64,000 nucleotides of DNA from Cladosporium sp. IMV 00045 (GCA_001931905.2 MSJI02000715.1:1-64000), one strand, 5' to 3'; numbered from the stretch's first letter, positions 48,601-60,322 are shown. Notes: a model not told the origin generated them from the sequence alone. Program-made: numbers and translations.

Positions 48601-51600
48601 CAGTACAAGTCCCCACTAACGCAGATGTGTTACCTCTCGAGATGAGTAACAAGTACACGTGCGTTGAGATGTAAGTATCGCGCACTCATGATGCCGAGAG
48701 CGTCGTCGCCATGGATCATCTCTGTCGCTTGGGTACGGTATCATTATTGCCAGGCGATGGAAGTTCATGCCGATGCGTGACAATTACCTCTTACCAACCT
48801 CCGAGGCCTTCGAGCCGCGCTGGGAAGAACACGGCTGGTAGCGCAGACCAGACAATAATGAATTCTGCTATTTGGCCAATGAAGATCAATCAGTCATCAA
48901 GTGAGACCTACCAACTTGTTGGAATAGCAGTGGTCTGGGATCGGATCTGTCAAAGCCCTGCATCTGGTAGACGGGAAATCCAAAGTGGGATGAGATCGAG
49001 ATGCCGTGACCGCGACTTTTCACGAATCGCTGCATGCAATTCCATCTGCGACACGCTGATTTCTCGATCGCATCAGACTGTACTCACATGGGCCATGGGA
49101 CTGAAATCTCCTTGTGTCGAACGCGCAAAACGGCACCTCGATGTCATCGATCGATGACAACGTCGACGCAGGGCTTTCGGCGCTAAGAACGAGTGCCGGA
49201 GCCTCTGCGAAGGCCTCTGCAGAGGTGACGTGGGCGTGCTGGTCTGCGCGTTGTGCCTCGGCGCACCCACTGCAGGCTGATTTTCGCGGTGGACATGTGC
49301 GGTGAGAGAGACAGAGAGAGAGAGGGTGTGCCATGTGGGTTGTGGCTAGTGAGCAGGGTCGCAATTTCACATGGTTTTGCCGGGTGTCGCAATCGAGCTG
49401 AAGTTCTGGATGTTCTTGGAGTGGACACCGAAGATGGTCATCGTGAGATCCCTTGGAAGTAGCGGTCCTCCGGCCCAGAGAAAACAGGGCGGCAATTCAT
49501 GTGACTGGCCAGGGTGTGTGGGTGTGCGACGCTTGGCTAAGGCGGGCTCCGCCAATCTAGCAATCTCTGAGAAGGCCTTGCGCTGGCGGCAGTAATGGGA
49601 GGGGGAGAGGAAGAGCGATTGAAAGCAGATCGACGATCGCGGCTCTGCGGGAGAGGGAAGGGTTTATTATCTGAAAGACTCTTCGTTGCCTGTGTGTGCC
49701 CAAGCGCTCGGCGGTCGAATATTGAAACATTGACGCAGAAGTGACGTACAATTAATCTGTGCGTGGTTCTAAGCGATCGGGGGTGGTTCCAACGTGTGCG
49801 TCTACTGAAGATAGAACAAAAAAAGCCACTGACGGCCAAAAGACCTCTGGGCCAACAGCAGGGAAAGGGGAGCGCTCTCCGTCCAGGCCCTGCGTATTCG
49901 CGCCGCCCTGTGCCCTGTCTGCGGGGTGTGAAATAAGACGAGGGTCTTAGGGGCGATTGGCTCCGAGGGGTCGACAGGGAATGATGCGGCTGATGGACTA
50001 CCTTCGTATTGGGAGAACTGAGGCTGAATGGAGAAAACCATCGCCATCGAAATTTGCATGGTAGGCTTCTCGATCGAGCATGCCAATCTGCTGTGTTTCC
50101 GCTTGAAGGAAGGAATAGAATTTTGCAAGCTCCTCAATAATGAAAAGACACACCGGCCGCGTATGCGCTACCAGGCCGCTCAGAACTCGATTGTCGATTG
50201 CCTCGATTTCTTCGATGGTAGACGTCATTGTAGCCCAATATTTGCGGTCCCTGTGTCTTAAAAACGAAGGGCGACCGACAAACTGGAACAACGGCGCCGG
50301 GGCAGCCACTCTGACTGTGGCGGCGACAAGGGACGCGGACGGCGTTTCAATCTCGGCTGGCAGACCTCACCACGAGGGCGACAAGGATATGGGGTCCTTG
50401 AGAACGACGCCGGCAAACGGTGGCCTTGACCCTGCTGCAGCAAGGGCTTGGCTGGCAGGTTGGTGAGTTGGGGCGTGCGTCCGCGGGGAGGTCCAAATCG
50501 GTGATCCAGCTGCTGAGCCCTGATACAGACGTTTGGCGGGCCCAGACGCGCAGGCAGATATGCTGGCCTGATCATATATCTGCAAGGGAACCGGAAACAG
50601 AGCACGAGGTCGTCCTGCGCCAGGCCGTACGCGCCTTGATCGTTCTCTGGAACTCAGCAGATGAAGCCGACGAGGCAGGAGGAGGGAAGCCGAGGGCGTT
50701 TCCCCAACTAGGAGGCGACATCGCGTACTTTGTAACTCGTACAGCCTGGGAGAGCGAGGAAGGCTGGCATACATGTACCGGAGCCAAGCGCAGCACTTCG
50801 CGCGCTTCGCAGAGGATGCGCCTCACCTCGGCCGTGCAATAACAATGCGTGTCTGCACTACTTGTGCTGCTGGTCGAAGTACTACTACTCGTCGCATTGC
50901 TGCGCGTGAGACGGTGTGTGACTGCTGCACGTCGACTCGTTAGCAGGTTGTATGATATGGATGTATGTACGTATGTGGTAGGGTATGCCTTAGCGAGCGG
51001 GGCGTCTCCCTCGTCTAAAGCACGAACAATATATGATTACTGATGCGGATTAAACTCCAGCAGGCATCAAGCCACAGCGAGAAGGTGATATTATTATTGT
51101 GCCTCTCATGGGCAAGTCCCGTGCTGCCCTGGCCATGTACAACATATCCGAATCCCAGGCGCGATAGTAAGAGTAATCACAGTTCCCGGTTATGATAAGT
51201 GCCCCCTCCCAGGACCGCCGTAAGAGCAAGAGCTTCAAACAGACAGGCCGGATAACCCGGACTTGGACAAGGCAGCGACTCCTCCCGGAGTTTTCCCCCC
51301 AAGCTCCCCACGTCCATGCACGAGGTCTGGCCCTCGCCCGCGAGTGCCTCATGGCCATGCTTTGCAAGGGGAAACTCTCGAGCAAAAACACTTCGACTCG
51401 ACATGACAGCATCGTGACGTCCAAAGCCCGTGCCCGCCATGTCAAGGTTTCTGGAGATCGTGAGCGGAGTAGCGATGGCGGATGGCTGGCTGGCTCGCTT
51501 TTGGTGTCATCCGCTCCAACTTCAACGTCTATAGTCGAGCATCACCGTGAACCAGAGGGACAGACAAAAAGCAGCAGATGAATACCGTTGCTGTCTTAAG

Positions 51601-52445
51601 ATCTGCCGTGAACCAGGGATGGAAAAGTAGTCAGATGCCGGATGCGATCGACTTCACCTCGCCGCATCTCGATTCCAGTAGGCAGAGAGCTGGCACAGCA
51701 ACACCGCTTCGGTCCCTATTCCCAGTCTTCGATGCACCGCATCGATCGATCGATTGTGCCTCTCTGCCGCCGCCGCGCAGCCGGGTTGCACCGTGAGCGG
51801 GTGCGCGAGATTTCTGTCGCAGATGCAAACGACGGCGCCCTGCAGCAATCGATCTTGTCGACTCGTATGGCAATGGCTTTTTCGCCTGGAGGACAGCGTC
51901 GACGCTGCAGTACTACCATCCCGTGCTGCTGCTGGCGGTCGCACCCTCGGACAGCTCAGGGTGGCAGAATGGACCCAGCAGACAGGCCCAGGGCGGCGTC
52001 ATTGCAGACACCCTGCAGACCCTCCCGTCTCCAAACTGCCAGATCGGCGATCTCACGTTTGCTCCTCCGGTTTTGACGTGCCCTAGCGCAGCCACACACG
52101 CGTGTGAGCGGCACCAGGCTAGCGTTGATCCAGGATCCTCAGGCGGGAACGCTACAGTTAGCGAGGCCCTGGCTAGCGAGGACTGGTGGCGCACGCAGGG
52201 ATGCAGCACATGCCAATTCCAACTCTAACGTGCCCACTTTCCCATCTGCCTGCCGTGCCGCAGTGCTCCCATGGAAGAAACGGACACGCTTGGACGACTC
52301 CTGGTGGTCGGCGCTGGCGCCGTGGCCTGTCCCGCGCGAAACAGGGTCTGCTGGACTCTCTTGCTGCGTATCGGGCAGCGCTGGGGACAAGCAGTAGTAG
52401 TAAATACCATCCATGCCGCGAGTCCAGCCTAGCAAAAGTCACCCT
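45653..52445. other. Long gene-free interval in copy B
   Basis: About 6.8 kb without a supportable gene. The longest frame (47181-48014, 277 codons) is broken by an early stop in copy A and has no motif. The interval ends in the upstream region of the C2H2 gene. Confidence 0.6.
45863..45880 (+). promoter_or_regulatory. Telobox-like motif, copy B
   Basis: Same CTAGGGTTAGGGTTGGGG as at 32053-32070, again about 210 bases beyond the DUF6594-type gene. Confidence 0.4.
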
Positions 52446-52764
52446 GTCCGCTCGCATTCCCATCCTCTTCTTTATAACCACCAGTCGCTCGCTGTGCCCT
52501 GCACATATCCTCCCTCGCTTGCACCATTCACAGAGAGCGCTCAGCCACTGTCTGCAACGAGAGATCATATCTTGCCTTGGCACTCGACTCGAACAGCCAT
52601 TGCCTGCCTGCCCGCCACTGCTCACCCGACCGGCAGCAACGCAAGCAACACCACCACCAACAACAACAACAACAACAACAGCATCCAGGACGACCACCCC
52701 GTCGTCTCTCCCAGATTCACGTCCGCGCTGACGAAGCGTCATTCGTCGAGCTGGCCAACCCATA
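52446..52764 (+). promoter_or_regulatory. Proximal promoter and 5' leader of the C2H2 regulator gene
   Basis: This 319-base stretch is the part of the upstream region that is not present in copy A because of the gap. It is CT- and CA-rich, as fungal leaders often are, and has a TTTATAA motif near 52471. The duplicated region just left of it is nearly identical between copies. Confidence 0.45.
52657..52680 (+). repeat. CAA trinucleotide microsatellite in the C2H2 leader
   Basis: About eight tandem CAA units sit within 110 bases of the ATG at 52765, in probable untranslated leader. The length is likely to vary between strains. Confidence 0.7.
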
Positions 52765-54135
52765 ATGGACGGTAGAAACTCCACCGGCAGCAAGGTATCA
52801 CTACTCAACGACAGCAGTAGTGACGTAGCTCCGCTGGCCATCAAGGCGCAACACCAACTCCCGCCTCTCGCCGCGCACTATTCTCATCACCACCACCACC
52901 ACCAGCATCACCACCATCAACGCGCCCATTCTCGCGCATCCAGCTGCACCTCCACCCCCAGTCTCTCCCCTCAGACCCCGCAGCTTGTTCGCAGTGACTC
53001 GAGTGACTCGCGCGTCTTCGGCACGCCTTCGCCTCTGACGCCCGCACACTCCAGCTTCCACGACCACCAGCAGCACAACGCCGCCGCCGCCGCCCACCCG
53101 AACGCGCAGCAGGGCGCGCAGCAGCAGTACTTCATTGTCCAGCACCGCTACGGCAAGATGGACGACCCCACCATGAGCATGTACCCGGCACCCGACGCGT
53201 CTAACCTTGCCATGCCCTCAGCCTATGCCATCCCAGCTCAAATTCCTGCCCAAGGCGCGCCACCCGTCCAGCAGCCCGTCATGCAGCCCATGCCCCAACA
53301 ACAACAACAACAGCAGCTCTACCGTTCTTCCAACTCGCCATCATCGGAGCCTTCGCGTGTCTCGACCGTGTCTGCCGCCTCTAACAATGCTCGTCCTGCC
53401 GTGCCCAAGAAGAACCAGTACCCTTGCCCTCTGTCCAAGCAGTACAACTGCACCGACTATTTCACCACCTCTGGTCACGCTGCCCGTCACGCCAAGAAGC
53501 ACACGGGCAAGAAGGATGCCTTCTGTCCCGAGTGCAACAAGGCTTTCACCCGCAAAGACAACATGGAGCAGCACCGTCGCACCCACCAAAACGGCCGTGG
53601 TGCGTCTCGCACCAGCGGCAGCAGTGATGACTCGAAGGTCAAGAAGCCTACCAAGCCGGCTCCCAAGAAGCCTCTCAAGGCTGAGCCCGCCCTCGAGGCT
53701 GCCGTCGAGCAGCAGCTCGCCGACCAGCAGCAGCCTCAACCTCAAGTACAGATGCCCATCGCCCAGGCTCAGATGCAACCTCAACCTCCATCACAGCAAC
53801 AGTCCACCGACCCTGCCATTCTCATTCCTCCTGTCGGCGGTCCCTACTTCCTCAACAGCGTTGACCCAGGCCCTATCCACTCTCTTCCCATGCCCGCCAT
53901 GAACGAGGGTCCGATGCGTCCTTCTCTCCAGAGGAGCGCTTATGGAGCTGGCTCTCTCGACTACTTCCCTCCACCAGCGCAGATGATGGGTGACCCCGAT
54001 ACCCTCAACTTCTCTTACCCTTCACCTGGTCTCTCCAATGGTCTCAACAGCCTCGCCCTCGCCGCCAGCGAACACCGCCGGCTATCAGAGGAGAAGAGCG
54101 CAAAGAGCCCTTCCAGCGAGGGTCCCACGCCTTGA
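52765..54135 (+). CDS. C2H2 zinc-finger transcription factor (FlbC/Con7-like finger pair)
   Basis: A single exon gives 456 aa. Two fingers lie at about residues 219-275. The first has an unusual wide first pair, C-x7-C-x12-H-x3-H (CPLSKQYNC, then FTTSGHAARH). The second is canonical C-x2-C-x12-H-x3-H (CPECNKAFTRKDNMEQH). This pairing is typical of fungal developmental regulators of the FlbC/Con7 type, but it is shared by several families, so no symbol is given. The rest is low complexity: His runs near residues 40-52, Gln runs near 175-185, and Pro/Gln-rich tails typical of activation domains. A Lys/Pro-rich basic segment after the fingers may serve nuclear import. It is a nuclear DNA-binding regulator. 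Its upstream region is duplicated at the end of copy A without the coding sequence. Confidence 0.88.
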   Translation: MDGRNSTGSKVSLLNDSSSDVAPLAIKAQHQLPPLAAHYSHHHHHHQHHHHQRAHSRASSCTSTPSLSPQTPQLVRSDSSDSRVFGTPSPLTPAHSSFHDHQQHNAAAAAHPNAQQGAQQQYFIVQHRYGKMDDPTMSMYPAPDASNLAMPSAYAIPAQIPAQGAPPVQQPVMQPMPQQQQQQQLYRSSNSPSSEPSRVSTVSAASNNARPAVPKKNQYPCPLSKQYNCTDYFTTSGHAARHAKKHTGKKDAFCPECNKAFTRKDNMEQHRRTHQNGRGASRTSGSSDDSKVKKPTKPAPKKPLKAEPALEAAVEQQLADQQQPQPQVQMPIAQAQMQPQPPSQQQSTDPAILIPPVGGPYFLNSVDPGPIHSLPMPAMNEGPMRPSLQRSAYGAGSLDYFPPPAQMMGDPDTLNFSYPSPGLSNGLNSLALAASEHRRLSEEKSAKSPSSEGPTP

Positions 54136-56622
54136 AGGCCTCGTTGTCAACGATGATCACATCCATCCTCGACATTGAAGCATCAACACAAACATGCCCA
54201 GTAAACAGGCATCTCGCGACCGACATTACTTGCACACGGTCACCTCTCTCCTACTGTACTTTTACTTGCTTTGCACATATACCCAATTCTGTGTTCTGTT
54301 TTCTTCAGCAAGCTGACGGGAGGGCGTCAACCATGCTACGCGATTACGGATTGGGAGGGAGGCTCTTTTACGACAAACAAAAAAGGCAATAGATTCAACT
54401 TGCCCTAAGGCACTGGGGGCTATCTTGTTTCTTCTTTTTTCTTCTCTTTTTTCTTCTCTTTATCAAGAACTTGTTTTAGTCTTTCGAGAAATTTTCAGAG
54501 CAGCGTCGGCGTTCTCCGGATGGATACCGTCGCTTTTCTCTAATACCATAGTTATCACTAGTGGTTCTCGAACCGAAAGAGACTGCCAATAGCAAATTGA
54601 ATAATTCAAAACAATTATTGTTACTTCAACATATTCATCCATTCTACTTTTTCACTTCTATCTATGTGAAAAGATCGTAATGATTTGTTATAATTGAAAT
54701 GCAGTTCACAGACAGCAGGCTGTCATGATTTTTGACTTTTGCCAAAGGCAAAACCAAGATTGAATCACACATCGAATTCACCAAACTCCGGCGCCCTCCA
54801 TCAATTCACGCCTAAGGACAAGAAGCCCACCACCGCGAGAAGAAAAATTCTTTGCTCCGCAGAGATTTCCTTGCTTTCGCGCGCACTTGCAGGAAATTCT
54901 TCGATCCCACCGATCGATCTACACTTCACTGCAGCGCACAAACCACACACACACACGACACAGACAATGGAAGGAAAGCGGCAATGCCCACCTCGGCATC
55001 GGAGCATTTCGTTACAGGCATATCCCTCACACTCGTCTGCCCTGTCTACGTATCCATGCGCATGTCAAATGTCATGTCAAGAAGAGTCATGGTGCCCTTC
55101 TTTCCTTCCAGAACAAGCCGCACAAGCCTTCTACGCCACACAGCTGTGATGTCGGCGCGAGTGTGTGTTCGTGTCGTGGACGTGTGCATGTGTGTGTGTG
55201 TGTGACAGCCCTAAATACACAGGCACCGAGGTTTCGGATTCCCGAGATTCGGCTTGCTCTCTTCTTGGGGCCCGGGCACTGAGGCTCTAGACGGTGATCT
55301 TGTCATGGAGAGGTCCTTACCCATCTCCTTACCTCGTTACTACTACCAGGCCAATGCTCTCGTTCAAGCCGATGACGATGACGACAATGGCTTGCTTCCC
55401 ATGCGATATGAAGGGCTGGGAGGCTCGAGTCGTTTTCCCACCGTGCGCAGCGCGACCGTTGGATGCGTTTCACGTCAGTCAGGACTGTCGAAGTCGGTGT
55501 GTGATTTGGCAAATGGGCTCAGACCTCTTCCGAGCTTTTGGAAGATGGGACGGGCTTTTTTTCGTTGTTCGATGCTCATCTCGGTTTCTTTTTGCGATGG
55601 TCGATTTGTTCGATTGTCGATTGCAAATCTTCGATGATCATCGATCAGAAGTGGATGGGAGGATGGGCCCAATTCTGCCTTTACCGGGTATGTGTGATCC
55701 GTTTTGTTCGATGGACGATGGGCTTCGATGGACGGACACGCGTTTGATCTTGGTCAGTAATGGGCATAGAACGGTCTTTCGTTGCGACGTTGTCCGTTCG
55801 CTCTCGTTTCTCGTTTCTTATATGGGGTTTCCGTTTTAGGATACTCGACTTCTCCATGTTGCTGCCTCCGGGTTTGTGACTTCTACGTCCACTCTTGAAG
55901 TTTTCGTCTTCTCATTCCTCAAGTCACTGTAGCTGGAGCGTTGATTTGGAGCTTTCTATCGTTCTTTCACTCTTTTCCCGTAACCCACATCCTGGTTTAT
56001 ATACCCTGGCTACACATCATGCAGATGCAGGGCCTGTTACCGTTTACCATTTCCATGGAATTTGGGCGATTTTCCGTCTCCTCTTTTGATCGATACCCTA
56101 AAGAGCAGCGGCGAGATCCGGGTTCGAGGCGAGCAAGGGTTTCCGTTGCATGGGTTGGGCGGGCATCGTTTGCCTTGACATGTGATAGTGTTGCAACCTT
56201 TTTGTTTGAACATTGGGAAGGGTGTTACATGCAAAGGTAGGTCTGGAAGGTGTATGTTGGTACAAGCCATTTGCGTGGTATCGTTGATATGTGAGATGAA
56301 TATCTTGGACGGTCTAGGTATAATTTTTCTCAACGTGCTTCTTGAATCCGCCTTTTGCGACATGATAATTTCCTTCTTGTTGCGAGATACCCGGCTTCCT
56401 CGAGACGTACCCATAGCGTACAAGGAGATCGAAATCAGAGTTAGACAAATTCACGAATGCCAGGCAGAGGCGCGGTTGAATCTGTATGAGTGAAATGGCA
56501 TCAAATGTAATTCTTCGTGATATTTTGTTTTGGTTATTGTACGTTCCAAACCAACGCCGTCGCTAAAATGGCAATGTGTAAATCCATCGGTCCCTTCGAT
56601 CCTCCTTCACGTAAGGTCTCCC
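54136..56622. other. Long intergenic between convergent C2H2 and GPN1 genes
   Basis: About 2.5 kb without a supported gene. Open frames such as 55294-55839 have no motif and no introns that would extend them. A run of T/C-rich sequence near 54420-54470 may be part of the C2H2 3' UTR. A TG microsatellite lies at 55189-55204. Confidence 0.55.
55189..55204 (+). repeat. TG dinucleotide microsatellite
   Basis: Eight TG units in a row inside a longer GT-rich stretch from about 55160. It is intergenic and likely polymorphic. Confidence 0.7.
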
Positions 56623-57849
56623 TCATCCCTGAGTCCGCCTGATATATTCTCCAGCTCCGCCACCAAGAGCAGCACCGCTCGACTCGTCCTTCAGCGCCTG
56701 CGCATATCGCGCTTGCAGACTTCCATCTGCATCGGCATCCATTTCGTCTTCCGGTTCGTCCTCATCCCTCTCAACCCATTTGGCCTCATCCTCGGACTCG
56801 CCATCCATCTCCTCAGCCTCACTCACCGTCTCCGGCTCCTCCTTCGGCGCTTTCCTGTACTTGCCCGTACCTTTCGCGCGCGACGAGACCTCCATATCCT
56901 GCATCAGTCTGTTCATTTCCTTCTCCGTGCTCCCAGCCTTGGCCGACTCAGCCTCGGTCTTCCGGCGGTCGAGCTCAGGTTTGTATTCTTTCTCGAACTC
57001 CACGCGCTTCTCCTCGACCGCGCTGAAAAAGTCCTCCACACCGTCGCCCGTCATGGCCGAAACGCCCACGACGCTGAGGTGGTTGTAGAACTCCTCGAGC
57101 ACCAGGCTCATGCTGTTGAGCAGGCTGCCCATGTATCCGCTGCCCTCGCGCTCCTCTTCCTCCTCCTGTCGCACCGCGGCCTGGAAGCTCTCGAAGTCGC
57201 GCATCCAGTCGATGGCTTCGGTGGGTTCTTTGACGTCGGTCTTGTTGAAGACGAGGATCATGGGCAGCTTGGTTTTGTAGAGGATGGAGATGGCGTAGAG
57301 CATGTTGCTCATGAATGTTGAAGTGTTTTCTGTCGTGCGAGGGGTGTCGATCACGTAAGCGATCACGGTGGGGAACGACGAGGCGAGAGAGGAGAGGAGA
57401 ATGGAACCAGAGGCGGACCAGACGAATACTTCGATCTGGCCGGGAGTATCGACGATGATGTGTTTGGCCGTTGGTGGTGCTGGCTCTTCCTTTCCTTCTT
57501 CTTTGGGCTTGGGAAGACAGCGATTCTCCAGGATGGTCATGACCTGGTCGATCTTGGTGCTGAAAAGGTTCAAGCTCGTGAGAATGCCGCCGTTGGGTCC
57601 CAAGTTGTACTGTTTCATGACTTCCTTGTAGTTGACCGAATCGCGAATGTCGATGTTGGAATCAAAGGGTACGCTGCGCACGGCGGGGTCAAGGTTGACC
57701 ACGTAGGGTGGCGCTGTGGTTTTGGGCGACTGAGTATGTTGGGTATGGAGGTAAGAGTTGATCCGCTGCATGAAGGTCGTCTTTCCAGAGCCAGCCATGC
57801 CTACGCAAACGATAGACACCGGCGGTTGCTGAGCGCTGGAGGAGGCCAT
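56623..57849 (-). CDS. GPN1: GPN-loop GTPase 1 (Npa3/XAB1), RNA polymerase II assembly factor
   Basis: A single exon gives 408 aa. GPN1 binds GTP and helps assemble RNA polymerase II and bring it into the nucleus, acting mostly in the cytoplasm. The P-loop GMAGSGKTT is at residues 17-25, the family-defining Gly-Pro-Asn at 84-86 in [15 protein letters not shown] marks the G3 region, and NKTD the G4 motif. The C-terminal third is acidic and variable, as in yeast Npa3. The start at 57849 ([10 protein letters not shown]) is chosen over the frame's upstream ATG at 58017 because the extension is unlike the family. The gene is divergent from CWF19 with only 301 bases between start codons, a shared promoter for two basic gene-expression factors. 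Confidence 0.95.
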   Translation of the reverse strand: MASSSAQQPPVSIVCVGMAGSGKTTFMQRINSYLHTQHTQSPKTTAPPYVVNLDPAVRSVPFDSNIDIRDSVNYKEVMKQYNLGPNGGILTSLNLFSTKIDQVMTILENRCLPKPKEEGKEEPAPPTAKHIIVDTPGQIEVFVWSASGSILLSSLASSFPTVIAYVIDTPRTTENTSTFMSNMLYAISILYKTKLPMILVFNKTDVKEPTEAIDWMRDFESFQAAVRQEEEEEREGSGYMGSLLNSMSLVLEEFYNHLSVVGVSAMTGDGVEDFFSAVEEKRVEFEKEYKPELDRRKTEAESAKAGSTEKEMNRLMQDMEVSSRAKGTGKYRKAPKEEPETVSEAEEMDGESEDEAKWVERDEDEPEDEMDADADGSLQARYAQALKDESSGAALGGGAGEYIRRTQG

Positions 57850-58150
57850 GATGGAGGGATTTGCCAGTGTCGGGTAGTGGTGAACGGTGGTCGTTTCGTC
57901 GGCGCAAGAAGAATTGATGTCGATAACTTTATGAAGTCCGCTGCGATCACCAGCAGGTGTTATGTTCAAAGATCGAGTCAGGTGTTGGAGGATGTCGTGG
58001 GATGTTTGGTGGTGCAAATGAGGTCACAGCCATCGAAGAAAATCCAAAGCCGAAGCTTGCTTGACTTGGAGCTTGCCTTCTCCGCAAGTCTAGAGCTTCC
58101 ACTTCGATAGATGCGACAACACATCGATCCTCACCACCATACCACACACA
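57850..58150. promoter_or_regulatory. Short divergent promoter between GPN1 and CWF19
   Basis: Only 301 bases separate the two start codons, so the 5' regions of both housekeeping genes must overlap or abut. No specific site is clear. Confidence 0.6.
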
Positions 58151-60322
58151 ATGGGGCTCGAAGATTTCGAGCGAGAGCTTGCACAAAGTAGCAAATCGCG
58201 TGACTCACATCACCGCAGCAAACGCGATCGCAGCAGAAGCAGAGACAGAGATCGCGAACACCGACATCATCACCATCGTCATCGGTCGCACCGGCACAGG
58301 GACGATTCGCGCGACGAGGACAGATCCCACAGACACAAACGGCATCGTGATCGCGAGGATGACGAGGAAAGAAGACATAGGAAAAGGCAGCGTAGCGCCT
58401 CGCCCAAGCGCGACAAGAAACCCGACGAGGAAGTGAAGGTCTTCGATTCGGACAATGACGATGAAGACGAGTGGGTAGAGAAGGAAGCCCAGACAGCGCC
58501 GCCAGAAGAAGAGACTCTGGACGCTCGAGGACCAGAGTTGAAGGAGAGCAAAGTGCAGCGCGATGCATGGATGCAGGAGCCGTCTCAGCTTGACATCGAT
58601 TACGTTCAGCGTCGGAAGCAGGAGGAACCGAAAGGCCAATTTGTCGGCGCGAAAGACACCCATGACTTCAAGATGCATGAGAGCCAAGTAAATCAGCATT
58701 TGGCAGATCTGCAGCGCGACTTCGATTCTGATGGTGATGAGGGTGGAGGCGAGGACGTGGTACAGGACAAGCCGGCCCAACATGAAGTCAGCTACACCTT
58801 TGGCGACAATGGAAGTTCATGGCGCATGACGAAGCTGAAGGCAGTGTATCGCAAGGCTGAGGAGAACAAAAAGCCACTTGACGATGTTGCGATGGAAACG
58901 TATGGTGACCTTCGCGATTTCGACGATGCCAGAGAAGAAGAGCGTGAGATGGACAGGCGAAAGATGTATGGTAAGGACTATGTCGGCCTGGAGAAGCCGA
59001 GTGGGGAGTTCTATCAAGAGCGGAAGATGAAAGCTGGGATACGAAGGGAGTCCAACCAAACGCAAGAACGGTCAGAGCCTATTGCACAGGGTGAGCAGAT
59101 GTCAGAAGTACCACCTCCAGCCAGGACCGCGCCCCTCGACACATCTGCATTGAACAAACTCAAAGCTCAATTGATGAAGGCTACGCTCATGAAGGCACCG
59201 AACGCTGCTAAGTTGGAGGAAGAATACAATCTCGCCCTATCGGCTGGTGCAGCGAACTCAGCGCAATCGGATGTTGTGCTCCTCAGTAACATGGAAAATC
59301 GTCAGTTGGCCGGAGACCGCAGTGGTGAAGTCACAGCAGTCAGTGGCAAACGTGGCCGTGAACGTGGTCTCGTAGTTGAAAACGAAGACATGAGCATCGA
59401 AGACATGGTTCGCAACGAGAAACGCACACGCGGCGCATTCGGTGGCGAAGGACGCAACTTCGCAGAGCGCATAGCGAAAGACTCCAAATTCAAAGACGAC
59501 CACGACTACATGGACGACAACGCCACAAACCTCAGCAAGAAGGTCGTCAAGTCCGAAGGCAACTTGCGCAACACCGCTATCGGTGACTTCCAGAAGATGC
59601 AGAAGGTGCTGGAATCCTGCCCTCTCTGCTACCACGAAGAATCCAACCGCCCTCCCACGGCGCCCGTCATCAGTCTCGCAACACGCACTTACCTCACCCT
59701 GCAAACGGATCCCGAGCTGGCCAAATACGGCGCGGTCATAGTGCCCATCCAGCACCGCCTGAATCTACTAGAGTGCGACGACGACGAATGGGAAGAAATG
59801 CGCAACTTCATGAAATCCCTCACTCGCTTCTACGCCGCGCAAGACAAAGGCGTCATTTTCTACGAGAACGCCGCTTTCATGCATTCGCGCAAAGGCCACG
59901 CCGCACTCATCGCCGTCCCGCTCCCGTACCATCTCGCCAACACTGCCCCAGCGTATTTCAAAGAAGCCATCCTGTCGTCCGACGAGCAGTGGTCTCAGCA
60001 CAAACCCGTCATCGACACTCTGGCTCTCACGCAAAAGCCGGGATACGGAAAGCAGGCTTTCCGCAAAGCTCTTGCGAAGGAGATGCCCTACTTTCACGTT
60101 TGGTTCTCGCTGGATGGCGGGATGGGTCATGTAGTTGAGGATGAACGTAGGTGGCCCAAGGGCGACTTGTTCGCTAGGGAGGTCATCGGTGGCATGCTTG
60201 ATAAGGGCGTTGAAACGATTAAGAAACAGGGTCGGTGGGAGAGACATGACAGGCGATTGGAGCATTTCAGGAAGAGATGGGACGCTCACGATTGGACGAA
60301 AGTGCTTATGGAGCCGCAGTGA
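58151..60322 (+). CDS. cwf19: Pre-mRNA splicing factor CWF19 (CWF19L2-like)
   Basis: A single exon gives 723 aa. CWF19 proteins associate with late spliceosomes and with intron-lariat turnover in the nucleus. The start MGLEDFERELA is the usual one. Residues about 15-100 are an RS/RD- and His-rich basic region (SRSRDRDRE). The middle has charged helices such as SYTFGDNGSSWRMTKLKAVYRKAE. The C-terminal half begins with CPLCYHEE at about 490 and contains HSRKGHAALIAVPLP, the HIT-like CwfJ domain 1, followed by domain 2 (YFHVWFSLDGGMGHVVED, then FRKRWDAHDWTKVL). The length and domain order match the family. It shares a short divergent promoter with GPN1 and is convergent with SPC25. Confidence 0.94.
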   Translation: MGLEDFERELAQSSKSRDSHHRSKRDRSRSRDRDREHRHHHHRHRSHRHRDDSRDEDRSHRHKRHRDREDDEERRHRKRQRSASPKRDKKPDEEVKVFDSDNDDEDEWVEKEAQTAPPEEETLDARGPELKESKVQRDAWMQEPSQLDIDYVQRRKQEEPKGQFVGAKDTHDFKMHESQVNQHLADLQRDFDSDGDEGGGEDVVQDKPAQHEVSYTFGDNGSSWRMTKLKAVYRKAEENKKPLDDVAMETYGDLRDFDDAREEEREMDRRKMYGKDYVGLEKPSGEFYQERKMKAGIRRESNQTQERSEPIAQGEQMSEVPPPARTAPLDTSALNKLKAQLMKATLMKAPNAAKLEEEYNLALSAGAANSAQSDVVLLSNMENRQLAGDRSGEVTAVSGKRGRERGLVVENEDMSIEDMVRNEKRTRGAFGGEGRNFAERIAKDSKFKDDHDYMDDNATNLSKKVVKSEGNLRNTAIGDFQKMQKVLESCPLCYHEESNRPPTAPVISLATRTYLTLQTDPELAKYGAVIVPIQHRLNLLECDDDEWEEMRNFMKSLTRFYAAQDKGVIFYENAAFMHSRKGHAALIAVPLPYHLANTAPAYFKEAILSSDEQWSQHKPVIDTLALTQKPGYGKQAFRKALAKEMPYFHVWFSLDGGMGHVVEDERRWPKGDLFAREVIGGMLDKGVETIKKQGRWERHDRRLEHFRKRWDAHDWTKVLMEPQ

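Larger units (their letters stand above)
38800..52445 (+). repeat. Direct segmental duplication, copy B (13,646 bp)
   Basis: Colinear with 25038-38779 in the same orientation. Position 38800 matches 25038 and 52445 matches 38779. Copy B is followed without interruption by the C2H2 gene, so its right end is anchored to unique sequence, while its left end is cut by the gap. It carries the intact caspase gene and a truncated coiled-coil gene. Confidence 0.97.

Noticed and set aside
25038..52445. RIP mutation as the cause of divergence between the copies
   Set aside because: The inactivating changes in the caspase gene are A-to-T, other differences include transversions and indels, and most genes in both copies remain open. 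Mild RIP elsewhere in the block cannot be excluded without counting.
55294..55839. 181-codon open frame in the C2H2-GPN1 spacer
   Set aside because: No motif, unusual residue mix rich in Cys, Phe and Arg, and overlapping open frames in other phases; looks like chance.
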